From Calothrix sp. NIES-2100 (lineage in GTDB: Bacteria; Cyanobacteriota; Cyanobacteriia; Cyanobacteriales; Nostocaceae), in contig NZ_AP018178.1 of the NCBI RefSeq assembly GCF_002368195.1, forward strand, positions 4,560,721 to 4,624,720: a stretch of 64,000 nucleotides of DNA, read 5' to 3'. Shown here one piece after another: positions 19,494-28,731 of the stretch. Position 1 is the stretch's first letter. Every line of letters begins with the position of its first letter. Below the pieces are notes generated by a model, which saw nothing but the letters and a program-made list of their open reading frames with translations, was not told the DNA's origin and did not search any database. The position numbers were made by a program, and so were the translations under genes.

Positions 19494-20138
19494 TCAGCGA
19501 CTCATGGCAAAAATCTGTTCAGCCGTTAAGGAAATGTTGGGAAACAATCTCGAATCAATTCGATTATTTCCTTGAAACACCTTTGGGGGTAAATACTCAC
19601 CATCTTCAAGTTGGTAAATTGTAACCGTTGGCTGTTTGGGAGAGCCAATGAAGCGAATACCACCAAAAGCCGCATAGTCTACAATGATGTACTCTAAAAC
19701 GCCTAAATCCTCTCTTCGAGACGCTACGCGAACATATTCAGCAAGTTTTGTTAGGTAGTCGTCCTTCCAATTGTTACTAACAACCTCAATGATTCCCGGT
19801 GGTGGAATATATGCAGCCGCAGAACTAGAGAGAGTTTTCATCCGCAGCCATTCTTCCCTAGCAAATATGACAATATCAGCTTTTCGGCTTTTTTCTTTTT
19901 CTGGTGGTGCTGTTTTGAGCCGCACCTGCTTTGACTGGCGCGACACATACGGCAGGTTATTTTCTTGACAGTAATTTTCAAGGTAGGCACACAGCCTCTG
20001 GATTAAATCTTCGTGATTGGCATTTGGTTCTGATAATGGCACAGGAATCCCATCCAATAACTCAAAATCTCTACCTGAACCATCGTCCCAGGCAAGAAAT
20101 TCTTCAAAAGTCAGTGGTTGTGTAACGGCTGCGTACAT
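19494..20138 (-). CDS. Uma2-family PD-(D/E)XK nuclease with repeat insertion
   Basis: 214 residues. Uma2 (DUF820) proteins have a restriction-endonuclease-like fold and are very abundant in cyanobacteria; their biological role is not settled. Visible marks: LTFEEFLAWDDG at the start, the acidic KADIVIF strand (Asp88), IIEVVS (Glu118) and the TKLAEY helix with Lys131. After LAEY the usual sequence would run straight into LGVLEYIIVDY, but here about eight residues (VRVASRRE) are inserted, encoded by a 24-base dispersed repeat near 19711-19734. The frame is kept. The core residues are present, so the protein could still be active. Confidence 0.85.
   Translation of the reverse strand: MYAAVTQPLTFEEFLAWDDGSGRDFELLDGIPVPLSEPNANHEDLIQRLCAYLENYCQENNLPYVSRQSKQVRLKTAPPEKEKSRKADIVIFAREEWLRMKTLSSSAAAYIPPPGIIEVVSNNWKDDYLTKLAEYVRVASRREDLGVLEYIIVDYAAFGGIRFIGSPKQPTVTIYQLEDGEYLPPKVFQGNNRIDSRLFPNISLTAEQIFAMSR
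19711..19734. repeat. 24-base small dispersed repeat inside Uma2 gene
   Basis: The segment containing cgagacgctacgcgaa belongs to the gcgtagcgtctc type of small repeat spread through Nostoc genomes. It is inserted in frame between the LAEY and LGVLEY motifs of the nuclease. The exact borders are uncertain by a few bases. Confidence 0.6.
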
Positions 20139-20428
20139 CGCACTCGCTCCATTGCTGACAGGTACTTAACTCAATGCTACCAAGATGTACAGCTTTGCCT
20201 ACCATAATTATCAGGTTGTAGGGTATGGGTAATGCGATCGCTAGTCTGTGAATGTAATTATGCTAAAGGTTTAATTATATTGTGTGAGTGTAACAAAGGT
20301 ATTATATTTGCTAATTGGTGCTTATCCTAAACTTTTCTAAAATGGGGTGGGTAATTTCTACTCGCCATAAAATAAATTATTTTATACAACTGAATAAGTA
20401 ATTTTTACTAAAAAGATTAGAACCACAG

Positions 20429-22672
20429 ATGAATATTGATTTGCGGGCATATCGTCAGAAGGCAGGCATGGGTCAAGAACAGCTTGCTAATATCCTGGGC
20501 ATCTCTCACGAAGAAGTTTGTCTTTATGAACAGGCTCCTGAAACAGTTCCAATGGGGCTTTTAATAAAATGGCTGCAAATATTTGGGGTTGACATTGTCA
20601 CTGCTATGTCAGCACCGATTCCACCACTTAAAGCGATTGATCCAGGGACTCCATATACTGAACTTTATCGCAGGCTGAACTTACTGAATCAGTACATTGA
20701 TGCGGCTTCTCCTGTAGACACCTTGAATCTGCCAACACAACCAGCTACTCCGAATGATCTCAAAAAACGACTAAAGCTTTACAAGCAAAAGCCTAATGTG
20801 GTCTTAACTGGAGGCTTTGACGCAGGCAAATCACATATGGCAAACGCTCTTTTGGGTAGCAAAAATTTGCCAGTTGGTTATCAGCCTGCAACACGAGTAA
20901 TTACATTTATTCGTCACATCGAAGACCGTCCTGAATGGTGCAAAGATGATGTTTTGATTGTTGATGAGGACTTTTGGCTCAAAGATGAGAAAGGTAAGCA
21001 AATCATTGACTTACAACGCTTGGATGAGCAGGAAGCTTACAAAAATTGCTGTATCCAAGCTGGAAGTTTAGACATTTTGCAAAAATATGGGGTACATGGC
21101 AATAATGATGAGATCCCTGCCCATGCAGCCGTAGTTTATCTAGATTCTCCCCTACTACGAGCCTGCAATTTAATTGATCTTCCAGGCTACTCCGATCAGC
21201 CTGATGAAGTGTCCAAGGATGTTGAGAAGGCTACTAGCGCGGCACAAATAGCCGATGTCTTGCTGTATGCTTCACTAGCTAAGGGTCATATTAAAGGTGA
21301 AGACATGATCCGCTTAGGTAGCTTACTACGTTCACTTCCTAACCCAGAAACTGAATGCAGTAATTTTCCGACGCTGGGGAATCTTTTCATTGTAGCGACC
21401 CATGCTGATCCCAGTATCTCTGACGAAGAGTTGAAAGGAATATCAGAGAAAGCTGCAAAAAGATTATACAACAACCTAAGCGAAACGGTTTTAGAGCGTC
21501 GGAGAGTACAAATAAATCGCGCTATTACTGAAGCAGATTTACGACAAAGACTTTTCACATTTTGGTCAGAAAGGCCCGATAGATGTCAGCATCTATTTGA
21601 TGAATTGACCAAAATATTGGGTGAATCTCTCCCTGAAGCACGTATGCATCGTATTGACAGAGAAATGAAAGCAGTAAAGGAGGATAACACAAAAAAGTAC
21701 CTTAGTTTGATTGAGGGATACGAAACAACTCTTACTAATATAGAAGTAAAAAATGCACAGCGATCGCAATTAGAAGCACTTGAAGCAAATGAATCTAGTC
21801 GTCAACAAGAAACTAAGGAGAAACGCGAAAAAGTTTATCAACGTATTCAAGATTTAAAACAAGATACGAGAACTTCATTTCAAAACTATGCACAGCAACT
21901 ACTTACTGTAGAGTCTGTAGAAAGCATTATCCGCAACAAATATGACGAAAAGAAAGAAGCAAAGGAGTTTCTTGCTGGTTATCTAGTTGAGAAACTTCAA
22001 AATGAAATTGAACAAATCATAAAAGTAAATTCTGATAAATTCAGACATGAAATTGAAGATTTCTTGAAGTCATATGAAGTAAAGCTTCCGAATTTAAATG
22101 TATGTATAAACATACCTTTTGATTTTCTAGGTGCTTTTTTAGGTGGACTTGCAGGTCTAGGTAGTATCGGAGCCTTATCTGCTTGGGCAGCAGCACTGGG
22201 AAATCTTGGTGGTTACATCTTAGTTGCTAAATTGGTCAGCTTTTTATCAGCACTCGGTATTAGTTTTGGTTTTACAGGTGGGACTGCTGGAGTTATTGCT
22301 GCTGTTGCGGCTATTGGTGGCCCTATTGTGCTTTTTATAGGTTTATCTGCTGCAATTGCTTTTGGAGTATGGGGTTTATTTGGTGACTCTTGGCAAAAGC
22401 GTTTAGCAAAGCAAACAGTTAAATATTTTGAGGAACAACATATATGCCAAAAGTTTTTAAAAGGAATTGATGAATATTGGCAAGATACTGTTAATAGTTT
22501 TGAGAAGGGTGCTGATGCAGTAGAAGTTGACTGGAGCAACAAATATCTTCCACATCTTAGGGATATTACTTCTGCCACCCCTGAATCTAAAGAACACATT
22601 GAGGAGATTGTCAAGAAACTTCAGCAACTTACAGATTTCTTCGCTGAAATTCCTTGGTTGAATATTAATTGA
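20429..22672 (+). CDS. XRE-HTH / dynamin-like GTPase fusion with membrane segment
   Basis: 747 residues. Residues 1-60 are a Cro/CI-type helix-turn-helix (YRQKAGMGQEQLANILGIS). A GTPase domain follows: P-loop GGFDAGKS at 128-135, a switch Thr in PATRVITFI, the DLPGYSD G3 motif near 250 and VATHAD in place of G4 near 322. Residues 418-525 are strongly charged coiled coil; 565-651 hold long hydrophobic stretches rich in Gly/Ala, able to insert into membrane; the C-terminus is helical again. This is the plan of a bacterial dynamin-like protein, which remodels membranes and in some cases takes part in phage defence. A DNA-binding-type domain at the front is unusual and may regulate its own gene or sense a ligand (inference). 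Confidence 0.8.
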   Translation: MNIDLRAYRQKAGMGQEQLANILGISHEEVCLYEQAPETVPMGLLIKWLQIFGVDIVTAMSAPIPPLKAIDPGTPYTELYRRLNLLNQYIDAASPVDTLNLPTQPATPNDLKKRLKLYKQKPNVVLTGGFDAGKSHMANALLGSKNLPVGYQPATRVITFIRHIEDRPEWCKDDVLIVDEDFWLKDEKGKQIIDLQRLDEQEAYKNCCIQAGSLDILQKYGVHGNNDEIPAHAAVVYLDSPLLRACNLIDLPGYSDQPDEVSKDVEKATSAAQIADVLLYASLAKGHIKGEDMIRLGSLLRSLPNPETECSNFPTLGNLFIVATHADPSISDEELKGISEKAAKRLYNNLSETVLERRRVQINRAITEADLRQRLFTFWSERPDRCQHLFDELTKILGESLPEARMHRIDREMKAVKEDNTKKYLSLIEGYETTLTNIEVKNAQRSQLEALEANESSRQQETKEKREKVYQRIQDLKQDTRTSFQNYAQQLLTVESVESIIRNKYDEKKEAKEFLAGYLVEKLQNEIEQIIKVNSDKFRHEIEDFLKSYEVKLPNLNVCINIPFDFLGAFLGGLAGLGSIGALSAWAAALGNLGGYILVAKLVSFLSALGISFGFTGGTAGVIAAVAAIGGPIVLFIGLSAAIAFGVWGLFGDSWQKRLAKQTVKYFEEQHICQKFLKGIDEYWQDTVNSFEKGADAVEVDWSNKYLPHLRDITSATPESKEHIEEIVKKLQQLTDFFAEIPWLNIN

Positions 22673-22699
22673 CAATGTTGAATATTAATTTGCAATTAT

Positions 22700-22750
22700 G
22701 ATACTTTTACCGTACCAATGCTATGCCTAAGATGGTCTACATCTACGCAC
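22700..22750. repeat. Diverged copy of the 3' end of the WD40/AAA gene
   Basis: 51 bases that match 23613-23663 without gaps at 42 of 51 positions, including 21 of the first 22. The downstream copy forms the last codons of the WD40/AAA gene. The two copies flank the xisHI pair in direct orientation. The right part of each belongs to the known gcgatgtctacgac-type dispersed repeat, but the similarity extends beyond it. Confidence 0.55.
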
Positions 22751-22783
22751 TTCATTACAGCCCATTATGCTAACATTTCCACG

Positions 22784-23119
22784 TTAACCCACAGCATATT
22801 CGGTAAACTGTCGCATAAATGGTGACTGAAATCCTAAAACAATATCTTCCTTTGGAACTCCAGCATTCACTAAATCAGCTGCAATATCATCCTCCGTACC
22901 ATTCCATTGCAGCCAAATTTTACCACCTTTAATATCTATGTGTATGATACAACTGTGTACCCATTCTTGACCTTCCCAACCTACATAAACAATTTGGTAA
23001 TGGTCTCGTTCGGTGTCAAAAATTGTCTCAACTTCAATATTTCCGTAAGCAGGTTTTTGTTTACCATACTCTGAAAGCATCTGTTGTACAATCTGGCGAT
23101 ATCGTACTATTTTTTCCAT
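22784..23119 (-). CDS. xisI: XisI, fdxN element excision controlling factor
   Basis: 111 residues, the family's normal length. The start (MEKIVRYRQIVQQMLSEYGKQ) and the segments IVYVGWEGQEWVHSCIIHID and KIWLQWNGTEDDIA are typical of XisI. XisI and XisH are required with the recombinase XisF for excision of the fdxN element during heterocyst formation in Anabaena, but many cyanobacterial genomes carry extra xisHI pairs without any element, so the role here is open. The start codon overlaps the end of the xisH frame (stop at 23107-23109), the usual xisH-xisI coupling. Confidence 0.9.
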   Translation of the reverse strand: MEKIVRYRQIVQQMLSEYGKQKPAYGNIEVETIFDTERDHYQIVYVGWEGQEWVHSCIIHIDIKGGKIWLQWNGTEDDIAADLVNAGVPKEDIVLGFQSPFMRQFTEYAVG

Positions 23120-23531
23120 TCAATAATCACCTCGTTTTCAACATCATAAACAATCATTTTGACTCGATTTTCTTCTACCATTTTCTTGGGAAAATCAAGT
23201 TGGAAAAATGTTCTGTAAGTCGTCAAAGGTACTGCTAAATATAAAATTCGCTCTGGACTCGTCGCCTTAATGCACCTCTATAATTGATAAATTGTCCCAA
23301 CGCTGTGTGGAATTCTGAAATAGCAGAAGATTTCTCTAGAAAACTCTTGACTTCAACAGCAATTTTTTCATTTTCTCTTTCTGCTGCAATCAGTTTTTCT
23401 GCTGCTAAATCAATTGACATTTTTACCCCACCCACGTTAAACAAAAGTGGGTCATGAGTTATCTGCCAACCGTCCTTTTGTAAAGCTATTTTCACAACCT
23501 CATGAAAGACATCTCTAGCAGACATGGGCAT
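23107..23531 (-). pseudogene. xisH: xisH, frameshifted
   Basis: The N-terminal frame (from 23531) reads KDGWQITHDPLLFNVGG, LAAEKLIAAERENEKIAVEV and LGQFINYRGALRR, a classic XisH, but then runs into a stop at residue 99. The rest of the family sequence continues in another frame: SPERILYLAVPLTTYRTFF and MIVYDVENEVIIEWKK, ending at 23107. Together they would make about 141 residues, matching the family. A single missing base near 23262 (ttaagg instead of ttaaagg) would explain it. Catalytic-type residues Asp, Glu and Lys of the nuclease-like fold lie in the first part. The partner xisI is intact. Confidence 0.8.
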
Positions 23532-23605
23532 TCATTATAGTATTTCCCACTTCTAAGATATCGTGTCACTGCATTTTCAGCACTTTTCTGCAATACAAGA
23601 GCTAA

Positions 23606-26600
23606 TTACTGAGATACTTTTACTGTACCAATGCGATGTCTACGACTGGCTACGCCTACGCACAAACTCCTTTCCTCCTCCTTAGCATCTGCACTATTTT
23701 TTAAATAATCTCTCACACAATTACAAGCCTGCGCCAACAATTTCTCTGGACTAGAATCAAAATCTAAATTCCAAAGAGTGACTTTACCCAGAGAATCAGA
23801 AGAAGCCAAAACCTGACCATCTGGGCTGAAACTCACGCTTTTAACCCCAGCATCAAGCCCTGCAAGGGTTTGCAGCACTTCTCCCTTACGGTTCCACAGC
23901 TTAACTGTCATATCTTCACTCGCTGTAGCAATCGTCTCTCGATTTGGGCTAAAACTTACAGCATTCACCTCACCCCCGTGTCCCCGCAAAGTCAATAGTT
24001 CTTTACCCTTTCGGTTCCACAGTTTCACGGTTTTATCTTTACTGGCGGTAGCGATAAGCTGACTATCAGAACTGAAACTTACAGCCTGTATCCCAGCTTG
24101 ATGTCCTTTGAGTGTTACCAATTCTTTTCCCTGAAGATTCCAGAGTTTAGCAGTTCCATCTTCACTTGCGGTAGCAATCATTTGACCATCAGGACTGAAA
24201 CTTACACTTCTCACACCAGCTTGATGTCCGCGCAAAGTCATGATTTCTCTACCATTTAAATTCCACAGTTTAACTGTTGTATCCCAGCTTGCACTAGCAA
24301 TGGTTTTACCGTCGGGGCTGAAAGTTGCGCTTCTCACATCTGCTTGATGTCCGCGCAAAGTTGCTATTTCTTTTCCAGATAAATTCCACAGTTTGACGGT
24401 TTTATCTCGGCTGGCGGTAGCAATAATTTGTCCATCAGGACTAAATTGCAAACTTCTGAGGGTATCGCTATGACCGTTCAGTGTCACTAATTCCTGTCCT
24501 TGACGGTTCCAGAGTTTCGCCATTGTGTAACGACCAGTTGTACCCAGAATTTTACCATCAGGACTAAAACTAACACTTCCCGCAGCCGCTTCACCAAGAT
24601 TAAAACTTAGGGATTGGAATTTTCCGGCTTCCCCGTTATCCATATTCCACAATCTCACAGTTCCATCTTCGCCACTGCTAGCTAGAAGTTTTCCATCTTT
24701 GCTTAAATTCACCCCCCAAACAGCATCGGTATGTCCTCGCAAAACTTGCAATTCCTCGCCTTTGCGATTCCAGAGTCGAATTGTTTTATCCCAACTGGCG
24801 GTAGCGATAATTTGACCATCGCGGCTGAATACTGCACTCGCAACAGTATCAGAATGACCGCGCAGTGTCGCCAATTGTTTACCGTTTAAATCCCAAATTT
24901 TCGCGCTCTTGTCTCGACTCGTCGTCACCAGGTTTTTACCATCCTGGCTGAAATTAACATACATTACCCAATTATCATGCCCTCCCAGGTTCAACAATTC
25001 TTTACCATCCCAACTCCAAACCTTCGCCGTACCATCCCGGCTGGCGGTAGCAATCATTTGTCCTTTGGGGCTGAAATGAATGGCGACGACTGGGGCTTTA
25101 TGGGTACGGAAAGATTTTAACTCTTGTCCTTGTAGGTTCCAGAGTCTCATTGTCCCATTCCATTCCATTGATGCCACTGTCTTGCTATCGGGGCTAAATC
25201 CGACACAAGCTACCCAATCTTGATTATTGAAAGTGATAATTTCTTTACCATCTTCAACACGCCAGACTTTCACGGTTTTATCTCGACTGGCACTAACTAA
25301 CATCTTACCATCGGGACTAAAATTCACGCTCCATACTGCATCTGTATGACCGCGTAGGGTGTGGAGTAACTTACCATCACGCTGCCAAATTTTCACGGTT
25401 TTATCCCAACTGGCGCTGGCGAGTTTTTGCCCATCGGGGCTAAATTTAACTCTTGTAACTACATCCCCATGTCCTATTAAACGGTTGCGTTCCCGTACCC
25501 AGTAGAGAGATTGGCTAATGGTCTTTTCTACTTGCACCTTTAAATCTGTATCTGCATTATCCCAGCCCATCTGGTTTAACTTAATACCAGCTTTGAGACT
25601 TTCAAGTAAAGCGTCAAAGGTATTATGAGACTCAAAAGCTGTTTCTGATGAGAGCGTTAAGGCTTTAATCTCACCCAAGCTTACTTGTCGCTTTTGTTGT
25701 GCAGTTTGCCATGTAAGTAACCCGGAGATTCCCAAGAGAGTCACAGCGACAACAGACAGCACCGATAACCCCATCATTCCCCGGCGGATCGTTTGTTTCG
25801 CTTGCTGTTCAGCGTTGAGGAGAATTTGATTGGCTTGTTGAGATGCTATGAGCGCACTTTGTACTTGGCGTTTTTCTAGTTCCTCGCTAGCGGCTAAAAA
25901 GCGATAATCCATGTTACTCAAACTTTTGCCTTTCGCCCAAGCTTGAGCATCTTTGAGGGCTTGTCCTCGTAGCAGGTTGGTTTCATCTTGGTAATTTGAT
26001 TTCACCCAAGCATTAATTAAATCTGCGTAAGGGCGTAACTTTTTTAATTGCTTTTCTACCCACTCAATATGAAAAACTTCTTGATAGATGCGATTATAAA
26101 CTTGTAAGCTACCTTGTTTTTTAACAACTAATCCCGATAAAAGTAATTCAATTTTTTCTGGCGAATCATCAGCAGGTACACCACCATTTTGTAAGATTTG
26201 TAGATATAGTCCTAATAATCTACTAGCTCGTTGTTCGTTGCAAAGTAATCTGTCACGGATGGTTCTTAAATGGGGTGGTTCATCCAGGGAAGCCCAGTTA
26301 TCTATGATATGCGATCGCACTATTGTAGAAACTTGATCCGCTATAGCCTCACTGGGAATCAATATCTCCTGCATCAGTTTCTTCAGGTAGGGCGATTCTA
26401 TGGCAGAAAGGCTTCTCTGTTTTCCTATTCCCCCATGCCAATGTTGTGCAATTAATTGGCAAAGTTTCTGAGTTAAAAACGGTTGTCCTCCCGTCCAAAC
26501 AAGTATTTCCTTCAGTGCAGCTTGGGGATTTTCGACTTTATTCGCTAACCCTATTTCTAATGGTTGAACTTCCGCAATATTAAACCCATTTAACTCAATT

Positions 26601-27199
26601 GCTCTACCAATATTAAAAGGTGTGCGAGTTTTATCACTAATTAAATCTGAAGGTGTAGCTACTCCCAGCAGTGCAAAAGTAAAACGCTTATGTTCGTGGC
26701 AAGAACGAATCAAGGCAAAAAAGTCATCTGTATTAAATGGTAAGCTGATTGTGCTGTCAATTTCATCGAAAAAAATTACAATCGATTGATTAATAAATTC
26801 CGGTAAAACAGATTGCAATAATTCACCCAAACGACCCACTGGAGACAGGTCTTGTCTTTGCGCTAACCAATCACGGACATTAATTTGCGTAGTCAACCGA
26901 AAACTCCGCATCAGCCGCATGATAATGTCTGCATACCATTGGTCAGCAGTGATGTTGCTGTTTCCTATACCTGACAGGTCAACCGTTGTACAAGCAATTC
27001 CATCCTCTTGTAGACGTTTAGCCACCTGTACCCGCAAACTAGATTTACCCATTTGCCGACAATTGAGAACGTAACAAAATTCACCTGCCTTTAAAGCATT
27101 GTAGAGTTCTTCGTCAGCTTGTCGTACTACATAGCTGGGTGCATCAACTCTGAGGCGACCACCAACTTGATATTCATAGGATGAAGTAAGCTTTTGCAC
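23606..27199 (-). CDS. AAA-like ATPase, membrane segment and 14 WD40 repeats
   Basis: 1197 residues. N-terminal AAA_35-type ATPase with Walker A CRQMGKSS at 47-54 and Walker B FFDEID at 143-148; the GGQPFLTQKLCQLIA segment is typical. A single transmembrane helix follows at about 473-495 (LSVLSVVAVTLLGISGLL). From about 577 to 1165 there are 14 WD40 repeats, two predicted seven-bladed propellers. By topology the ATPase and the propellers should lie on opposite sides of the membrane, unless the helix is a hairpin. The usual family end (ERSLC) is extended by about 17 residues from a dispersed repeat (VASRRHRIGTVKVSQ). Likely a membrane-linked signalling switch; partner unknown. Confidence 0.88.
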   Translation of the reverse strand: MQKLTSSYEYQVGGRLRVDAPSYVVRQADEELYNALKAGEFCYVLNCRQMGKSSLRVQVAKRLQEDGIACTTVDLSGIGNSNITADQWYADIIMRLMRSFRLTTQINVRDWLAQRQDLSPVGRLGELLQSVLPEFINQSIVIFFDEIDSTISLPFNTDDFFALIRSCHEHKRFTFALLGVATPSDLISDKTRTPFNIGRAIELNGFNIAEVQPLEIGLANKVENPQAALKEILVWTGGQPFLTQKLCQLIAQHWHGGIGKQRSLSAIESPYLKKLMQEILIPSEAIADQVSTIVRSHIIDNWASLDEPPHLRTIRDRLLCNEQRASRLLGLYLQILQNGGVPADDSPEKIELLLSGLVVKKQGSLQVYNRIYQEVFHIEWVEKQLKKLRPYADLINAWVKSNYQDETNLLRGQALKDAQAWAKGKSLSNMDYRFLAASEELEKRQVQSALIASQQANQILLNAEQQAKQTIRRGMMGLSVLSVVAVTLLGISGLLTWQTAQQKRQVSLGEIKALTLSSETAFESHNTFDALLESLKAGIKLNQMGWDNADTDLKVQVEKTISQSLYWVRERNRLIGHGDVVTRVKFSPDGQKLASASWDKTVKIWQRDGKLLHTLRGHTDAVWSVNFSPDGKMLVSASRDKTVKVWRVEDGKEIITFNNQDWVACVGFSPDSKTVASMEWNGTMRLWNLQGQELKSFRTHKAPVVAIHFSPKGQMIATASRDGTAKVWSWDGKELLNLGGHDNWVMYVNFSQDGKNLVTTSRDKSAKIWDLNGKQLATLRGHSDTVASAVFSRDGQIIATASWDKTIRLWNRKGEELQVLRGHTDAVWGVNLSKDGKLLASSGEDGTVRLWNMDNGEAGKFQSLSFNLGEAAAGSVSFSPDGKILGTTGRYTMAKLWNRQGQELVTLNGHSDTLRSLQFSPDGQIIATASRDKTVKLWNLSGKEIATLRGHQADVRSATFSPDGKTIASASWDTTVKLWNLNGREIMTLRGHQAGVRSVSFSPDGQMIATASEDGTAKLWNLQGKELVTLKGHQAGIQAVSFSSDSQLIATASKDKTVKLWNRKGKELLTLRGHGGEVNAVSFSPNRETIATASEDMTVKLWNRKGEVLQTLAGLDAGVKSVSFSPDGQVLASSDSLGKVTLWNLDFDSSPEKLLAQACNCVRDYLKNSADAKEEERSLCVGVASRRHRIGTVKVSQ
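23613..23663. repeat. Dispersed repeat in the 3' end of the WD40/AAA gene
   Basis: Second copy of the 51-base repeat at 22700-22750. The part gcgatgtctacgac and tacgcctacgc is a common small repeat of Nostoc-type genomes; here it supplies the last codons of the gene. Confidence 0.55.
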
Positions 27200-27609
27200 G
27201 GGTAATCCTCTACCTGAAAATTCTCAATTGATGCATTGCATCATAAAGTTGACTGTCATACTTATAGAGCTTCTAGCCTTCTGTGTCGATGTAGAAAAGT
27301 TAAGGTTTTTTTGACTTAACTTGAAAAAAACTTATTTCAGTTATGAACACATATCGGTTTTAGCTGTTAGCTGTCAACAGTTAACAGTCCACAACCCTTG
27401 ATGTAAGATTTCGCAAATACAAGAGCGGATTGCCATATGCCGAATCTGTGGTGTAGCTTTAGTAATCATCTTTCCCCACACCAGACTAAAACGAAATTTG
27501 GTTCACTTTCTATATCCAACTGTGCAGCTTTTAGTAAGCTATGAAATTCTGGTTGTTTATAACACTTCAATATAAAATTAAATATCTAACATGATACATA
27601 ATCTTTATA
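27200..27609. other. Intergenic region without a gene
   Basis: About 410 bases between the WD40/AAA gene and the Rrf2 gene. It contains a 10-bp inverted repeat (27364-27387: ctgttagctg and cagttaacag, 4-base spacer, one mismatch) and a short minus-strand stretch (about 27467-27540) that could read as coding (SEPNFVLVWCGE) but has no start and may be a gene scrap. No convincing promoter was identified. Confidence 0.5.
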
Positions 27610-28041
27610 CTAAATATAGTACATAAGTTCCATTTGTTTGCGAACTGCTAGTTTTTCACAAAGGTCAAAGAGCGTATATTTCTGTAAAACCGACTGAGCT
27701 GCATCAGTTGCTTCTTGCCAGATTTCCTGAGCCACATTTGGTGATTGAATCTTAGTTTCAAAAACTGATACAACATCATCTAACCTTTCAATGCATCTAT
27801 AAACATCAAGCACTGTGATATTTTTAGGTTTTCGTGCTAAAATATAGCCACCTTTGGCACCACGTATACTTTTAATTAGACCACCACTTCTTAATATCCC
27901 CAGCAGTTGATCCAGATACCTAACAGGTATATTTTGTATTTCTGCTATCTCTTTAATCTGTCGTGGTTCTCTACTTTCGTAGCTTTTGGCAATTTCTAAC
28001 ATAGCAACCAGAGCGTATTCAAATTTATGCGAAAGTTCCAT
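27610..28041 (-). CDS. Rrf2-family transcriptional regulator
   Basis: 143 residues. The N-terminal winged helix (MELSHKFEYALVAMLEIAKS, IPVRYLDQLLGILRSGGLI, IRGAKGGYILARKPKNITV) is unmistakably Rrf2. Family members such as IscR and NsrR hold an iron-sulfur cluster through three Cys in the loop after the wing; here that cluster triad is absent (single Cys residues only, in RCIERL and DLCEKL), so this member more likely senses something else, as CymR does. No target gene is adjacent; the upstream region is very AT-rich. Confidence 0.9.
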   Translation of the reverse strand: MELSHKFEYALVAMLEIAKSYESREPRQIKEIAEIQNIPVRYLDQLLGILRSGGLIKSIRGAKGGYILARKPKNITVLDVYRCIERLDDVVSVFETKIQSPNVAQEIWQEATDAAQSVLQKYTLFDLCEKLAVRKQMELMYYI

Positions 28042-28191
28042 AGAGTAAATTTAAAGAGCGAAATTCAAATTTTTAGAGACTATTATTTTTTTTAATACTT
28101 TAATAGTAAAATTTCTTGTTTAATAAATGCAAATAAATTTATTTAACAAAATTAAGCCCGCATTGCCATTGACCTCATCGGCCCTCACCAG

Positions 28192-28416
28192 ATGCTCTGT
28201 ACAATAAGAGCGATCGCACTTACTGCTGATGCCGGAGAAATTAATTATCAGCAGTCAATGGCGGCAGGATTTCAGCGACATATCGCTAAACCAATCGAAC
28301 TTAAACTTTTAATTCAAGCGATCGCAGACGTAATAAGTAGTGCCAGTGCCATCGTGCTTGAAATGATGATGCGCCACAGACAAGAGTACCTAAACTCTAC
28401 TTCACAAAACTATTAA
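28192..28416 (+). pseudogene. C-terminal fragment of a response-regulator receiver domain
   Basis: The frame reads AIALTADAGEINYQQSMAAG and FQRHIAKPIELKLLIQAIAD, which is the last third of a CheY-like receiver domain: the ALTA helix-strand with the conserved Thr/Ala, and the Lys-Pro (AKP) pair. The phosphate-accepting Asp and the whole first part are missing. Such a piece normally ends a hybrid histidine kinase in cyanobacteria. It is a remnant at the edge of the mobile island. Confidence 0.7.
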
Positions 28417-28472
28417 CGCTTGTGGAAAATTTTCCTTAACCGTCTTGTTGCAACAGAATGCATATGGTTAGC

Positions 28473-28499
28473 TGAGTTCCGGAAGGAAATCGGAACTCA
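28473..28499. repeat. Short perfect inverted repeat
   Basis: tgagttccg at 28473-28481 and cggaactca at 28491-28499, a 9-bp stem with a 9-base spacer, not followed by a T run. The surrounding 28417-28731 holds no gene that I can see. Confidence 0.4.
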
Positions 28500-28731
28500 A
28501 CCGGAACTGTAACGCCCAAAACATAGACCTGACAAAGAAATTTACCCACATCTCAATTACGTCTGACTAATATCAAGTTTTATGAAAACTGCAAAACCAG
28601 GCAAAAATACTTCAATAAAACTCCTAGGTAAAATAAACACCCCACTGAATTCAAATCAGGTAGGGTTGGGATAAAACAAGCAAAAAATTTGCCACCGAAG
28701 AGAAAAAGTACTATTCAACATCTGCCATCAG

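Noticed and set aside
22213..22614. Minus-strand open frame of 133 codons
   Set aside because: Antisense to the hydrophobic part of the dynamin-like protein; such regions often leave the reverse frame open.
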